Origin: Misgurnus anguillicaudatus
Lineage: Eukaryota; Chordata; Actinopteri; Cypriniformes; Cobitidae
Assembly (NCBI RefSeq): GCF_027580225.2
Contig: NC_073354.2
Location: 31,950,001 to 32,014,000 of the forward strand
Reading direction: 5' to 3'
Length of the DNA stretch: 64,000 nt
The first letter of the stretch is position 1, and every line of letters begins with the position of its first letter. A program made the position numbers and the translations under genes. The notes below the pieces were generated by a model. It did not search any database. It saw only the letters and a list, made by a program, of their open reading frames with translations, and was not told where the DNA came from. Positions 28,541 to 41,219 of this stretch are shown here, in pieces.

Positions 28541-29675
28541 CAGTGCTTTAAGTGGCCCAAAAGAGGTGCCAGGTACTCTATTTTTTTTTTTTTTTTTTTT
28601 TTTGCTGACTCGACTCCTATATTGAAGGGGTTTTATATTTAGCAGTCAACAGACGACCTTGTAAAAAACAATTAATCCTTTTATAAATTTGTGGATTTGC
28701 TTGAGCTAGAAATAGCTACTGAACATAAATAAAATGTGCAAAAGGATTTTGAAAAAATACCATTAGAAAGAGCTACTGTAGAAAGAGTTTTTGAACATAA
28801 ATAGAATGTGCAAAAGGTAGATATGTGAGTAAAATTTTCAGCATGGTTAAATGCTAAAACTAGTGGTTCAGATAGAAAAAGCTTGACAAAAAAACTTTAA
28901 AATGACACCAAGACCATGTCTATGGGGTCAAGAATAACAAAATACTGGCCATTTGAAACTCTTATTAAAGTCATTTATTTTGTCCCATTGTTTTCCATTT
29001 TGCGGGTGGTAAAACTACTGTGCACGTCGTTCAAATTAATTGAAATTTCGTTTACTTTTAGTTTAGCAATTAAACTAAATGTATATTACAATTTCAAGAA
29101 TGTTTTCTGCACATCGCCTGAGTAAATCCGAAGTTGCGTCGAGGGGAACCAAACTGAAAGCCGCGACAGCGGAGATTATCACGTACCTACAAGGCTTGCG
29201 TCTGACCTGCAGCTATCATTCTGGCTTGGTGGGATGTCAACGAGTCCTCTGATTCTGACCTTGTTCTTTTACTACTCAGAGTCTAAAACAAGGAGGGCAT
29301 ATTACGTGTTCATTGTATTTTCATTTTAACCGAGCAGCTATGGTTGCGCGTTTCACACACAAACACACACCTCTCCAGAGCACGTTGACACTGACTGAAG
29401 GACGCATGCGCTTTTAACTTGTAAACGCAAGGGTGTATGGGTAATGTAGTCTCTGCTCTCGGTGGAACGAATTAGGAAGCGTACATTAAGGGCGCTCTAA
29501 AAAGCGGCAGCGCAGCCAAATGATTAAATTAAACCTCTGATTTTTAAACAGATGAACGTTCCGGTACGCTAAAAGCACGTTCTGGGCGCACGTAGAGGTG
29601 GTGGTACGCTCAAGAGCTATTTTTAGAAGTGGCGGTACTGAGTACCGGGGCGTTCCGGCCCACTTAAAGCACTAA
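28541..29675. mobile_element. hAT-like nonautonomous element with CAGTGCTTTAAGTGG end
   Basis: Left end CAGTGCTTTAAGTGGCCC; the complement of the right end reads TTAGTGCTTTAAGTGGGCC. Flanks GTTTGTTT and CTTTGTTT are a 7-of-8 duplication. It includes a poly-T run at 28581-28604 and a GC-rich right part. No transposase ORF. Confidence 0.7.
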
Positions 29676-29704
29676 CTTTGTTTGAAATCCCTAACCTTGG
29701 GCAA

Positions 29705-30560
29705 CAGTGTTGGGGGTAACGCATTACAAGTAACATGCATTACGTAATAATATTACTTTTCTGAAGTAACGAGTAAAGTAACGCATTACTTTATAAATGT
29801 ACACATTAATATTTTAGTTACTTTTTTAAGAAAGTAATGCAAGTTACTTTTTAGTTTAATTAATTCGATTTAATTTGTTTTACTAAATTAAACTTAACAG
29901 TCACACAGAGTTACGCACTTTATGCGTGCCATATGTAAACGGAGTGGAGTGCATTTCCGCGCTCAAAGCATTTCATAATTACTCCGCTCAAGCTCCGATC
30001 TGGGCTCCCCGCGCCGTCCTTACTTATGTATCGCTTCGTTTTCGCTCTACGGCAAATTTTTATTCTTAAAAAACAAAAAAACAAATATGTAGTACTAATA
30101 GAAGAACATCATATACTTTAAACAATAGCTAATATTAGCCAAAATTAGGCTATCATTTAGCTCACTTTTAAACAAAGCAAAACAAAAAATGTGTTGAAAT
30201 TAAATAAATTAAATGAAAAACCTCATATAAAATAAATTGTCAAACAAAAAACATTACATTAAAATAAAATATTAATTTAAACAAATAGCCAATTGAAAAA
30301 ATATAGGTAGTCTACTGCCTTCACTTTAAGCCAACTTTTATATTAATACTCGAACTATTCTGAATAAAACAAATGCTGTTGGGCAATAGTAATAGGGATG
30401 TTTGTCTTAGCAGAGATTTGTATAGTCCATTTTGGCTAGTAACAGACCATGACTGTTTGCAGTAGAGTGTGAGCTCTCTTTGTGTTATTATGCAGTGTAG
30501 CTGCTCTGACGCGTGAGTGAGCACGTGGGCCAGAACTGTTGCTCAGAGCTCGTGCTTTTG
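29705..30560 (+). mobile_element. Left-end fragment of a CAGTGTTGGGGGTAACGC repeat
   Basis: The start CAGTGTTGGGGGTAACGC followed by repeated TAACGCATTACT/AAGTAAC motifs is a typical teleost hAT-type end. No matching right end was found, so the extent is approximate. Confidence 0.45.
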
Positions 30561-30846
30561 TGGAGACAAACCTCAGTGTCATCCTGTGCCAGGATTCCCT
30601 ATACAGTCTGCAGGAATGTTTTCATACTTCACCTCAATGTGGTTTTCATTTACACAGGTGGCCCTTTAACAAAATCCTGCCTATAGCAGAAGCTACCGTA
30701 TACTTTTTTCAAAGTGTAGTCTCGTTTAAAGAGCAACTTACAGATTTTGCTAACTCTACACTGTACACTGTTGTTTTTAAGTAAAAAAAATCATGGGTTT
30801 GTCATATTTTGACCCAACACTGGGTTGAAAAAAATTCAGCATGTAT

Positions 30847-30905
30847 AGTGTAACTCATTGGTAGAGCATTGTGTTAGCAATGCATTGTTGTGTAAGCTAT
30901 ACCTT
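30847..30905 (+). mobile_element. tRNA-derived SINE head fragment
   Basis: GTGTAACTCATTGGTAGAGC resembles the A-box part of the SINE seen complete at 44896-45042. No B box follows. Confidence 0.5.
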
Positions 30906-30984
30906 TAAAGAATATTTTATTTGTTGTTTTGTGTAAATGTACTGTAAGAAAGAGATAAATATGACAAAAGCAGGGGATTTGACA

Positions 30985-31308
30985 ACACTTAAAAAATGGC
31001 TGGGTTATTTTTAACCCATAATGCAGGGGCAACGTCGGTCCTAGAGTGCTAATGTCCTGCAGATTTTAGCTCCAACCCTGATATAATCTATCTTGCCTAT
31101 ACTTGTAGTTTTCAGGCGACTCTTTAGACCTTGATAATGGGTTAATGGTTTACCCAATATTAATGGGTAAATATTGGACAGAATCCATGCTGGGTTAAAA
31201 TGACCCGGTTGTTGTTATGCAAGCATGGGTTATAATAACCCAGCAGTTATATGTTTTGTCTGATATTTACCAATTTGGGTAAAAAATAACCCAGCCATTT
31301 TTAGAGTG
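30985..31308. mobile_element. Short element with AAAATGGCTGGGTTATTTTT ends
   Basis: Left AAAATGGCTGGGTTATTTTT and its complement at the right (AAAAATAACCCAGCCATTTT) bound about 320 bases of AACCC/GGGTT-rich sequence. A different repeat piece (tcctgcagattttagctccaacc, near 31055) appears nested inside. Confidence 0.75.
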
Positions 31309-32283
31309 AACCAGTGTGGTGTTTTGTTTTGGGCAAAGCTAAATAAATCCAGTAGACAAAAGGTCTTTAATCTTTCTCAAGTCAAGGACCCCTTAACCCG
31401 TTATCACGACAAATTATACATTGTTGGAAAGGTCTAAGAATGTAGTTTTCATGTTTAAAAATATTTAAGCAGTATTAATAATGCAGTAACTGTAATTTAG
31501 TAATTTGTGACAAGAGTATGCAGCAAACAAACACAAACCTCAGTTTGTTGATAATTTTGTGTATTAAAAATAATACTATATTGCATTTTTTATTTATTAC
31601 TAATAAATGTAAACTGCTAAAAAATATTTTTACATCCAGACAAGAAAGGTGAATATTTTTACATCCAGTGTCTTCTTGGACACTTCTAGGCTTTTAGACC
31701 AAAAAAATGCCACAGTTATATTAATTTGAAGGTGTACATCACCTTTTCACCCCCCCCCCACTCAAAAAGGGCTGCGCCAGTTAAAGGCTTAATGGATAGA
31801 GAGGAGGAGTGGGGACCCCCAGTAGATGTCAAATTAAGACATAATACATACATAATTTGTTATGATGGTTACATTACAAAGGTAAGAAATAATAATTTTT
31901 GTTGTACATGCACAGTCACATACTGTTAACATATAGGGCCTTCTACAAAACATTTTACATTTACTGAATAGTTGTAACGTGGCATCCCTCATTTTAATGC
32001 ATATTAATGCATTGGATGCCTAATTCATTTAAAAAAAATTGAATTCGAATAAAATTTGGAGGACCCCTGGTAATACCACTAGGGAACGCCAAGGGGCCCT
32101 GGACCCCCTGGATGAAGACCCATGCAGTAGAGCATTATAAAAAATTACATTATAAAATTGTAGACATTGGATTTGTAAAGAAAGCTGTCGACTTGAAAAG
32201 GTATCAAGATATCAAAGGTAGAATAAAATAAAAATACCATTTCTGATCTATTGCTAGACATTTATTTGCTAGTGTTTTGTCAT
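31309..32283. other. AT-rich intergenic DNA, probable old repeat
   Basis: Flanking phrases ggtctttaatctttctcaag at about 31362 and ctggaccccctggatgaaga at about 32098 weakly resemble inverted hAT ends. No gene seen. Confidence 0.3.
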
Positions 32284-32485
32284 ACATATTTTACAAGTTG
32301 GCTAAATCGTATAAATTTATACGAAGTTAATTGTGCAAAATCATACGATTCTCATGAAAAAACAACAAAACTGAACCCTAACCTCGCACCTAACCCCAAC
32401 GTCACTGGGGTCAAGGCAAATTGGATCAAACCTTACGAATGTGGTCGTATAAATTAATACGAATTAGCCAACTCATAAAATATGT
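32284..32485. mobile_element. 202-bp element with 43-bp terminal inverted repeats
   Basis: Arms beginning ACATATTTTACAAGTTGGCT and containing ATCGTATAAATTTATACGA are inverted at the other end with few differences. The centre contains aaccctaacctcgcacctaa. Nonautonomous. Confidence 0.85.
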
Positions 32486-34404
32486 ATAAATTTTTGTGAG
32501 ATAGCTTTAATTTTTTTTCATAACTTGTTATTTTAACCAAATCCTGTTTGAAATTTCTCCATTGTCTCATCAAAATATGGTAGTTTGACTCGAATACTAC
32601 TAGAATAATACAGTTGCACTCTTGTTTTTTTGTCTTGTCTGGGGTAGAGGTTTTTATCTGTTGACCTTACATCCAATCAGACAACTTTCTCACAAGTAAA
32701 TACATGTGATGATTGTTGAGGAATCTTAATGTAAATATGCATGGAAAGGGTTTCTGTTGTAATCATAAAGAAAAAATTGTGGATGTTATGTGGTGTGTTG
32801 CAATGCGGATGTTTTTGCTAAAATACAAAAAAACAGTCCTCATATTTTCTGCATTGTACATTTTGTACAGTACATTACCAAAAATCTGTTCTGATGACTT
32901 ACATTATTTCCTTTGCTGTTTCATACTCTAACAAGGCAAAGCATCTTTCCACCTATAGTTAAATCACTGGATTATCAAAATAAATGACTAGATGTCTAAC
33001 CTTTTCAATTAGTACTACTATGAGACATGAAGACTACCCAGTATGTTCAGGAAGGAATGCACCCTTTTGGGAAGCTCGGACAATCGGCCTGGTCTATCAA
33101 ACAGGTGTGGAGTGGAAACAGATTTTTAGTCAACCTTTATGTAAATAGTTCTGCTGTTTCTCTGTGAAAGAATGTGCCAGCTGTATGGTGAGCTATATAG
33201 GGATGAGCTTTGTTTTGAACAAGCAAATGCAAATTTTATTTATCCACACATGACCTTTCTAACAGAGCACTCAGATTTCTATATTAGTATGGGAGATGTG
33301 ACAACTTGCCCCCTGCCTACCCATGCACACTTCAACTTTTTGGTTAAAATCTGTTTATTTTACAGTCAACTTTTGTATTGGTGATGACATTGATGTTCTT
33401 CACAGAAGAACAATTTTTGTCATTCAGTAAAAGGTTCTTTAAAGAAACATTTATTTTATAATCTGAAGAATCTTTGTTCACAACAAAGAACCTTTGGTGA
33501 AACAGAAAGGTTCTTTACGGAAGCATTTAGCCAGAAATGGTTCTTCTATGGCACTATAAAGCACTTTTATTTTTAAGTGTGTGTTTACTTATTAACCCAA
33601 GAGATATATAACAGTATTACTAACCTTTTTGTTTGAATTGGGTGTTTGAAACCAACTAAAATACTGTTAAAGGAAACAAGCATTATATATTATAGTCCTA
33701 TATTATATTTTAGATAAAGCCCATGTTCCAAACTTGTCCCGGTCTTCTATATGTAGACAGCACAGACTATTTACAGTGAGTATACATGGGTTTGTTTGCG
33801 AGGGGACTAATTATAGATTTAAGCAAAATAACTAAACATTTTGTAATGCTAATTTCTTATTTTTAATCTGAAAGTGCATTTGCATGTATAGCACTTTTAG
33901 ATAGTGAATGTTATTTTACCAGTAGGACATAAGACATCATGGTCCTTATAATACAGTTAAAGCCACTAGAACTCTAGGGGGCAGGATGTCCTACCACGTT
34001 AGGACCACTTTGATTGAGATTAGGTAAAGGACGAGTTAAAATGTCAGAGCTATAGGGTTGTTGTGGTTAGTAAGGAGGAGGGGAAGGTTTTATGGTTATA
34101 ATGGTTAGGGGGAAGGGGCAATGGGAAACATTTTAAGGCTCGTTCCTGTAATTTAATCTATGAGCCATTGCACATCTACAGCACTTTTAGGGGATACATG
34201 TGATTTCACCAAAAAGTAGTAATTTTCCTGGTTTAACACATTGTTGATTGTGGCACAGCATTTCTATCAAACCGATTGTAAAATTAGATTCAGGGAGAAT
34301 TTTAGATTTAGTACTAAACAAGTGTTGGTTGCTATCAACCTATTGGGGCGGTTTGGCATACACGGTTTAGTCCCAGACTATAATGCATATTTGAGCTGCC
34401 TTAA
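32486..34404. other. Intergenic stretch, mostly single-copy
   Basis: A short AAAGGTTCTTTA/AAGAACCTTT repeat lies at about 33430-33560, arranged partly as inverted copies. Otherwise no gene, long inverted repeat or array is seen. Confidence 0.4.
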
Positions 34405-34875
34405 AGTGCACCTATTTCATTGCTCAATAACAATGTTATTTTGTGTATTTGGTATACAATGTGTTGGCGTGGTTCATGGTTAAAAAACATATTATTTTCC
34501 ACATACCGTACATTTTTTGCTCCAGATTTCACTCTCTTCCTGAAATGCACGCATTTGAACAGCCCCGTGTCACTGATTGGCCAGCTAATCTGTACGTTGT
34601 GATTAGTCTGAATATCTCTGACATCAGCCGGAAATGAGATGCTCCTTACCATGTTTGAAAGATTCGGTCACAATGCAATGTTAACAGGAGTTAACTTACA
34701 GGCTGAGTCTGAAGCAGGAGGAATTATGATAATTTTCGGTCTTCTCTACATCACCAATCCCAGAAAGTAAACTGCTGCCTACGATCCATGTGTTTGTTGT
34801 AGTCCAAGAAATAAGATTTAGGTTGGAGACGATAACTCGCGTCATAGTTTACTAGGGGTTTGTACCTTTTGCATA
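34405..34875. mobile_element. TTAA-flanked repeat, copy related to 52430-52930
   Basis: It starts after TTAA (34401-34404) with AGTGCACCTATTTCATTGC. About 450 bases (including gattggccagctaatctgta, ccttaccatgtttgaaagat and ttaacaggagttaacttaca) align with 52430-52930. ORFs inside are not conserved between the two copies. Confidence 0.7.
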
Positions 34876-34882
34876 TCGTTAA

Positions 34883-35774
34883 AGGATTAGTCAATTTTCT
34901 TAAAAAAATCCAGATAATTTACTCACCACCACGTCATCAAAAATGCCGATGTCCCTCTTTGTTCAGCCGAGAAGAAATTATGCCTTTCGAGGAAAACACT
35001 CCAGGATTTTTCTCATTTTAATGGACTTTAATGGAACCCAACACTTAACTCAACACTTAACAGTTTTTTTAATGGAGTTTCAAAGGACTTTAAACAATCC
35101 CAAACGAGGCATAAGGGTCTTATTTAGCGAAACAATTGTCATTTTTGACAAGAAAAATAAAAAATATGCACTTTTAAACCACAACTTCTCATCTATCTCC
35201 GGTCCTGTGACGTGCCAACGCGACCTCACGTATTTGCGTAATGCCGTGGAAAGCTCACGTGTTACATATATGAAACGCACATTTGCGGACCATTTTAAAC
35301 AATAAACTGACACAAAGAAATAAATTTGTAACATTACAACGTCGGAACGGTCCTCTTTCTCCACACTTGTAAACACTGGGGCGTAGTTTCGCATTCATCC
35401 TCTGTGACCTCTTGACATGATGACGTATACGTGAGGTCGCGCTGGCGCATCACAGGACTGGAGATAGACAAGAAGTTGTGGTTTAGAAGTGCATTTTTTT
35501 TCTTGTCAAAAATGACAATCGTTTTGCTAGACAAGACCCTTATGCCTCGTTTGGGATTGTATAGAGTCGTTTGATACTCCGTTGAAAATGCAAGTTTAAA
35601 CTGCGTAAAATCTGTTACGTGTTGGGGTCCATTAAAGTCCATTAAAATGAGAACAATCAATGTTTTCTTCAAAAAACCTAATTTCTTCTCGACTGAACAA
35701 AGAAAGACATCAACATTTTGGATGACATGGTGGTGAGTAAATTATCTGGATTTTTTTTAAGAAAATGGACTAAC
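34883..35774. mobile_element. Long foldback DNA element, copy 2
   Basis: Starts after TTAA (34879-34882) with AGGATTAGTCAATTTTC. The right arm ends with the complement of GTTAGTCCATTTTCTT. Arms of about 350 bases match copy 1 (2428-3340), and the inner part contains CpG-rich gacgtgccaacgcgacctcacg. No transposase ORF. Confidence 0.8.
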
Positions 35775-36389
35775 ATGTACTAATACACACTTACAACAAC
35801 AAAGGAAATGTAAAAACGTAACTCGGACAATAGGTGTTCTTTAATTTAAAAACACCTACTGACAAATTTAAATATCAGTGCCATTGTTTTGTCTCTCAAG
35901 GTGCACACAGTATTGTTTTTTGTAAGGTTTGTTTGTAAAAATTACTAAAATGTCCTAATATAACCAACCCCTAGTCCTGGATTAATCTAAACGCTGTCTG
36001 GGAAACATGTCTTTGTGTTCCTGGATCCTGGGTTAGTTGGGTAAGGGTTTAAAATACATGGATGAATGTAGTAGCCGGCTACACATGTAATAACTATAGA
36101 AATTGGCACAAAATAACTATATTTAAAAAAAATGAAGGAATGTTGTTTTGACAGGAATGTTGTTGCTTCCAGGAATGTCTTTGTAGCATGCCTGGATCCT
36201 TTCCTTAGGATTTGGTTATGGTTCAGGATAGGACTTTTTCGGTTTTATACAAGAATGTTGTTCCACAACCAGCAAAGCTGCTGATCCAGTAACACGCCTT
36301 TCTTAACAAAAAAGACTGCCCTTTAAGGGACCATCACTAATTCATGTACGACCCCGCAACCTTCAGTTTCTTACAAACGCAATAAACTC
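35775..36389. other. Region upstream of the cep85l promoter
   Basis: Contains a small repeat phrase, cctagtcctggattaatcta, at about 35971. No gene or clear element boundary. Confidence 0.35.
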
Positions 36390-36683
36390 TGAGCAATCTG
36401 GATACGTCCTTCCGTCACTGGAGGTCTGCGGGGTCCTGATCGAGTGGGCGGAGCTAGTGTGTCTCGCGCTCTGATTGCGTTTTCTCCGCGGAGGGAGCGC
36501 GCACGCACTGAGATCACATCCTCGCGATGCAGCTGCCAACGATTCGAGCGCACTAGTTCATAACTCAACTCAGATTTACGACACGTACGCGACCATTTCA
36601 GGACTATAATACTGTACAGTCTACACTCGTTTTGATTTTATATCACATACGCAGGATTTCTTCCCGTCATTTGTCATCATGGA

Positions 36684-36836
36684 ATGCGGTTTCACTTAGA
36701 AAATCCTTCTCCTTGGTGGGCTCGCGCATATTTGTCTTGGCTCTCGTGTTGGATCCCATTGAGATTTCGTGTACGAAACCGAGCGCAATGTGGGCCAGAA
36801 ATGATTTCGAGGAAGGATTCGACGCGTATAAGATAG
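36684..36836 (+). other. Overlapping upstream ORF in cep85l leader (50 codons)
   Basis: ATG at 36684 opens a frame different from cep85l, runs across the cep85l start codon and stops at TAG 36834-36836, the last three bases of exon 1. A second, 6-codon upstream ORF starts at 36679 and ends at 36699. If transcription begins upstream of 36679, both would tend to reduce translation of cep85l. Conservation is unknown. Confidence 0.4.
36788..36836 (+). CDS. cep85l: cep85l exon 1 (coding part)
   Basis: Encodes [16 protein letters not shown] and the first base of Gly. The donor G|GTAAGA follows at 36837. It lies inside the CpG-rich promoter region. Confidence 0.85.
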
Positions 36837-39800
36837 GTAAGAGACTACCGCTTTTGAAGTGACACACAATGAGCCGTTTTTATGTTAATGGGAAGGAAAC
36901 GAGAGCCATGTTTGATCTCAAAGCCTGACGCGTGTGTAACGGTGCGTTTATTGTTGTTCCACGCGTCGCGTTTGACGCTGTAATCGCAACCATACGATGT
37001 ACATAATCTTTTTTTGATGTGTAACGTTAGCCTATATATGTTATTATGATATTTTGCTTTAAGTGACAGGATCCACCGAGTAAGGTACGTGTATGACACG
37101 AGGGTCTCTGTTCCTTTAATAAAGGAGTCTCATTAATAATGATATATGCAGTGCTGAAATACATTGTTGCCTTGTGTATATTTGTCAGGTAGAGCTTTAA
37201 GTTTGTGTGAGATTTTAACTGAACTGTTATATTTATAACCGTGTAATGTCCTATGTGTGAAACATTTATAATTAACTTACACGACATAGTGTTTATCTGG
37301 TGGATACATGGATAGAATGCAAGTATGCATGTTTAGTACATTATTATATCAAAGAGTATTTATTTTCTATGCGAAAAATAGTGTAGTGTGTTTCTTAGAT
37401 ACTTTTTGAACTTTCCTATAGTAAATATTAAAGTATGACAGTATTTACTGCAGAATACTTAGTGTAAATTAACAAAGTGTAAAAATGTAAGTAGTAGTAT
37501 GGCCTACTATGATTTACTACACTTTACTGTAGTAAATATTGTAGTTTATAAATTTAGTGTAGCATTAACTACACTATAGTATACTAAACTAGTTATTACA
37601 ATTTGGTCTGCATTCTAAACTATTATGTACTATTACTGCACTAATTTGATAAACTACAGTGTTTACTATTGTAAAGTGGAGTAAATCATAGTATACTAAA
37701 CTAGTAATTATACTTTGTTATGTATTCTAAACTATTATGTACCATTAAATGCATTACAGTATTTACTATAGTAAAGTGGAGTAAATCATAGTATACAAAA
37801 CTAGTTATTACACTTTGTTATGCATTCTAAACTATTATGTACCATTAACTGCACTAATTTTATAATCTACAGTGTTTACTATAGTAAAATGAAGTAATTC
37901 ATAGTATACTACAGTTTGTTATGTATTCTAAACTATTATGTACCATTAAATGCACTAATTTGATAAACTACAGTATTACTATAGTAAAGTGTAGTAAATC
38001 ATAGTATACTAACTTAGTAATTACACTTTATGTATTCTAAACTATTATGTACCATTAAATACACTAATTTGATAAACTACAGTATTACTATAGTAAAGTG
38101 GAGTAAATCATAGTATACTAACTTAGTAATTACACTTTATGTATTCTAAACTATTATGTACCATTACTGCACTAACTTTATAAACTACAGTGTTTACTAT
38201 AGTAAAGTGAAGTAATTCATAGTATACTTAACTAGTAATTACACTTTGTTATGTATATTATGTACCATTAACTGCACTCATTTTATAAACTACAGTATTT
38301 ACTATAGTAAAGTGAAGTAAATCATAGTATACTAAACACTTTGTTATGCATTCTAAACTATTATGTACCATTAAATGCACTAATTTTATAAACTACAGTA
38401 TTTACTATAGTACAATGAAGTAAATCATAGTATGCTATACTAGTAATTATACTTTGTGTATTTTAAACTATTATGTATTCTACCATTAAATGCATTTCAG
38501 TATTTACTATAGTAAAGTGGAGTAAATCATAGTATACTAAACTAGCAATAGCAATTACACTTTTTAATGTGTTTTTAAACTATTATGTGTTGTGTACCAT
38601 TAACTGCACTAATTTTATAAACTACAATATTTACTACAGTAAAGTGGAGTAAATCATAGTATACTAACTTAGTAATTACACTTTGTTATGTATTCTAAAG
38701 TATTAAGTTAGCATACTATGATTTACTCCACTTTACTAAATACTGTAGTTTATAAAAATGAGTGCATTACAGTTTACTATAAACAAATGTATACTACAAT
38801 ATTTTTCTTTCTTTATCTTAGAATTGTCTACTTAAATCTTTCTGAAAAATGAAATGAAATATGTACCCCTGTCTAAACACTGAACACAGATGTCATTTTG
38901 CTATAAACTAATCTCTCTGCTTAATATTTCATATTAAATTGCGTAACTGTTGGTGGTCTAAATGTGCGGCTGTTACCCCATCAACAACAAGATCTATGTT
39001 TACTTATTTACAGATCCACTGTTCTGTCAAGAGAGCTAATGTGGATCATTTCATAGGAACTGGTATGAGCTTGTTATTGGTCCACGCAGGAGACCTAAGT
39101 TTAGGGTCTCTGAATCCTGAGTGATTTCAGCTGGGTCTTGGCCTCAAGCTGGTTGTAAACCTGCTGTCTCAGGCAAAGCTCAGTTTTTCACAAGATTTAT
39201 AACCCCCAAAAATGCATAAGTTCGGTATGCAGGTACAGTTATAGATTCGCTGACAGCAGCAGCTGTAAGCAAAAAAGCAAGATGTTTTGAATTGTGTACT
39301 TGTAACAGTTGCGAGCAATTGTGCTAAAATGGTCTTTTAATAACACAATGTTTGACAACAATTTAAAATAGGATTTTGCTCAGCAACTTTCTGGATGTAA
39401 ATCACTTATATAGAGATGTCAGTAGCTGCATTTTCATTAATATGCTTTTTCATACTTCACTTAAAAAATAAATCAGGTTAATTTACTCACCCCCGTCATC
39501 CAAAATGTTTGTCTTTCTTTGTTCAGTCGAGAAGAAATTAAGTTTTTTGAGGAAAACATTCCAGGATTTTTCTTCATATAGTGGACTAGTGGGCTTCAAC
39601 AGTTTACAGTTTCAGTGCATGTTAAAATAAGGGGCCCTAAACAATCGCAACCGAGGCATAAGGGTCTAATCTAGCGAAAAGATCATCATTTTCGACAAAA
39701 AAGGGCTTTTAAACCACAACTTCTCATCTTGCACTAGCCGTGTGACGTGCCTGCACAACCTTACGTATTACGTAATTACATCGAAAGGTCACGCGTTACG

Positions 39801-41219
39801 TATGTGAAACCCACACTTGCAGACCATTTTAAACAATAAACTGATCTCGCTAGTTAAGACCTCTGTGCCTCGGTTGGGATCATTTAGAGGCCTTTGAAGC
39901 TGCATTGAAACTGTAAACTGTTGAGGTCCACTAAAGTCCAATATATGAAGAAAAATGCTCAAAAAACGTAATTTCTTTCGACTGAATATAGAAAGACATA
40001 AATATCTTGGATGACATGGGGGTGAGTAAATTATCCGAATTTTTTTATGAAAGTGGAGTAATCCTGCGTTATTTTCTAAGTGTCAAGAAAACTATTGTGA
40101 AATGACGGTGTTTCCATTAACCAATGTTATGCGACTAAATCGTCACTCTGTTGTCGTGATAAGTCATTCCAAAAACCAAGGCGACTGGTGTTTGACTTCA
40201 AACAGTCGACTTCCAAATCGCTCTTGCTGTATTTTGATGTTACGTGTGACGTCACAGGAAGTAAAACACACCTCTTCTGTCCTGTCCTCCAACTAAATAA
40301 ACGTTTTAAAAGAACGATCATGTGGCTTTTATGCACGTCAGGTGACCTTTCAATGCAAAAAAACCTGTTTTGTGATATATTTCTTTTTCGAATTGCCTGA
40401 AAAACCACCTCAGCGTAAAAAATACTTTTTTCGATATATATTTTTATGCAATAAATATAAAATGCAATAAATATTTTATATTTTAGAGTTTATGCATTTT
40501 CAATTTGCTATTGCAATTTGGGAAATTTGAAGGGTAATAAAAAAACGCAACTAATGACGGATTTCATATTTCACGTATTTCTTGGCAGGCATTATAGAGG
40601 ACAGCTCAAATAGCCGTGTCTAAACGGATTACACCTTAGAAAGATTAGACTACTAGCAGATATTAGGGGGCAAGCACTCTAGCTCAGGACTGACCATTTT
40701 GTTTGCCGAATCTCACCTTGTTTTGTCCTTCAAGGCATTTATTCTAACTTGAGAAAGCAATAAGGATAACTGACAGTGTCATTTCAGTTATGGTTTGTGT
40801 AACGGGTATGTGCAAAGCTGTATATTCTCAAAACTCAGAAATCTTGTATAGCTAGATTTGGGATCACTTGTCCTGGTTGAGGGCATTTAAGGGATAAGAC
40901 ATATTCTTGCATCCTGAATGGCAATGAAATTTACTTTGAATGTTTATGTAAATACATGTAGACGTTTGTGAGGATAATCAAGGTGATTTTGATGATATTG
41001 TTTATATTTTATGAAAATAACATTTTGGTGACCTTGTATCTACCTTTTCTTCTTTCTTAGGTTCGAGCACATCCTCTCCTGGATGGGTCCCAGGCTGTGA
41101 CTCGGCATGGCAAGCGTCCTCTACTTCTGCTGGCATTAGCAGCCGCGGGCGACGTCACAGCGCCGCCTCGGACAGTGGCGACACGGGCATTGGAACATCC
41201 TGTTCTGACAGTGTAGAAG
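36788..41219 (+). CDS. cep85l: cep85l (5' part): centrosomal protein 85-like, exons 1-2
   Basis: Exons 36788-36836 and 41061-41219 join in frame through a split Gly codon. Vertebrate CEP85L proteins start MW-x-R and carry an early serine-rich block with RRHS, then [18 protein letters not shown]; both are seen here. CEP85L is a coiled-coil centrosomal protein linked to PLK4 regulation, centriole function and neuronal migration (family knowledge). The coiled-coil part and the large third exon lie right of the window, so intron 2 exceeds 22 kb. Position just downstream of mcm9 in the same orientation matches human synteny. The start at 36788 is chosen from the family N-terminus and a G at -3; the frame is open upstream but has no ATG. 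Confidence 0.9.
37480..38780. repeat. Tandem array of about 100-125-bp units, cep85l intron 1
   Basis: About ten units contain aaactacagtatttactata, then agtaaagtggagtaaatcat and agtatactaaactagtaatt, followed by a tattctaaactattatgtac phrase. The first partial unit (37503-37555) and the last one (38705-38755) are in the opposite orientation, so the array is bounded by inverted copies like an expanded foldback element. Confidence 0.85.
38781..39451. other. cep85l intron 1, no feature recognised
   Basis: Apparently single-copy intronic sequence. No repeat boundary or exon signal that I can support. Confidence 0.4.
39452..40062. mobile_element. Foldback DNA element, copy 3 (cep85l intron 1)
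   Basis: Ends contain aatttactcacccccgtcat and the complement ggtgagtaaattatccgaat. The inner blocks (gaggcataagggtctaatct and cgtgcctgcacaaccttacg) match the copies at 2428 and 34883. It is shorter because part of the inner region is missing. Confidence 0.75.
40095..40558. mobile_element. Short element with GTTTCCATTA ends (cep85l intron 1)
   Basis: Left tgacggtgtttccattaacc and right gaagggtaataaaaaaacgc...tgacgg are inverted ends of the family also present at 58476-59097. ORFs on both strands inside are unsupported. Confidence 0.65.
41061..41219 (+). CDS. cep85l: cep85l exon 2
   Basis: The acceptor cttctttcttag ends at 41060 and the donor GTACTT starts at 41220. It encodes [20 protein letters not shown], then [19 protein letters not shown] and CSDSVE, ending one base into a codon. 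The [17 protein letters not shown] block is the diagnostic CEP85/CEP85L signature; MW at the protein start and the synteny favour CEP85L. Confidence 0.93.

Larger units (their letters stand above)
36390..36990 (+). promoter_or_regulatory. cep85l: CpG-rich cep85l promoter and 5' UTR
   Basis: CpG density rises sharply here against the AT-rich surroundings (for example tctccgcggagggagcgcgc near 36481). There is a GC box, GGGCGG, at 36446-36451 and no TATA box close to the start. Position directly before the first coding exon supports promoter function. The exact transcription start cannot be read from the sequence. Confidence 0.6.

Noticed and set aside
36632..36787. N-terminal extension of CEP85L upstream of MWAR
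   Set aside because: The frame is open but contains no ATG; the family N-terminus begins at MW-x-R.
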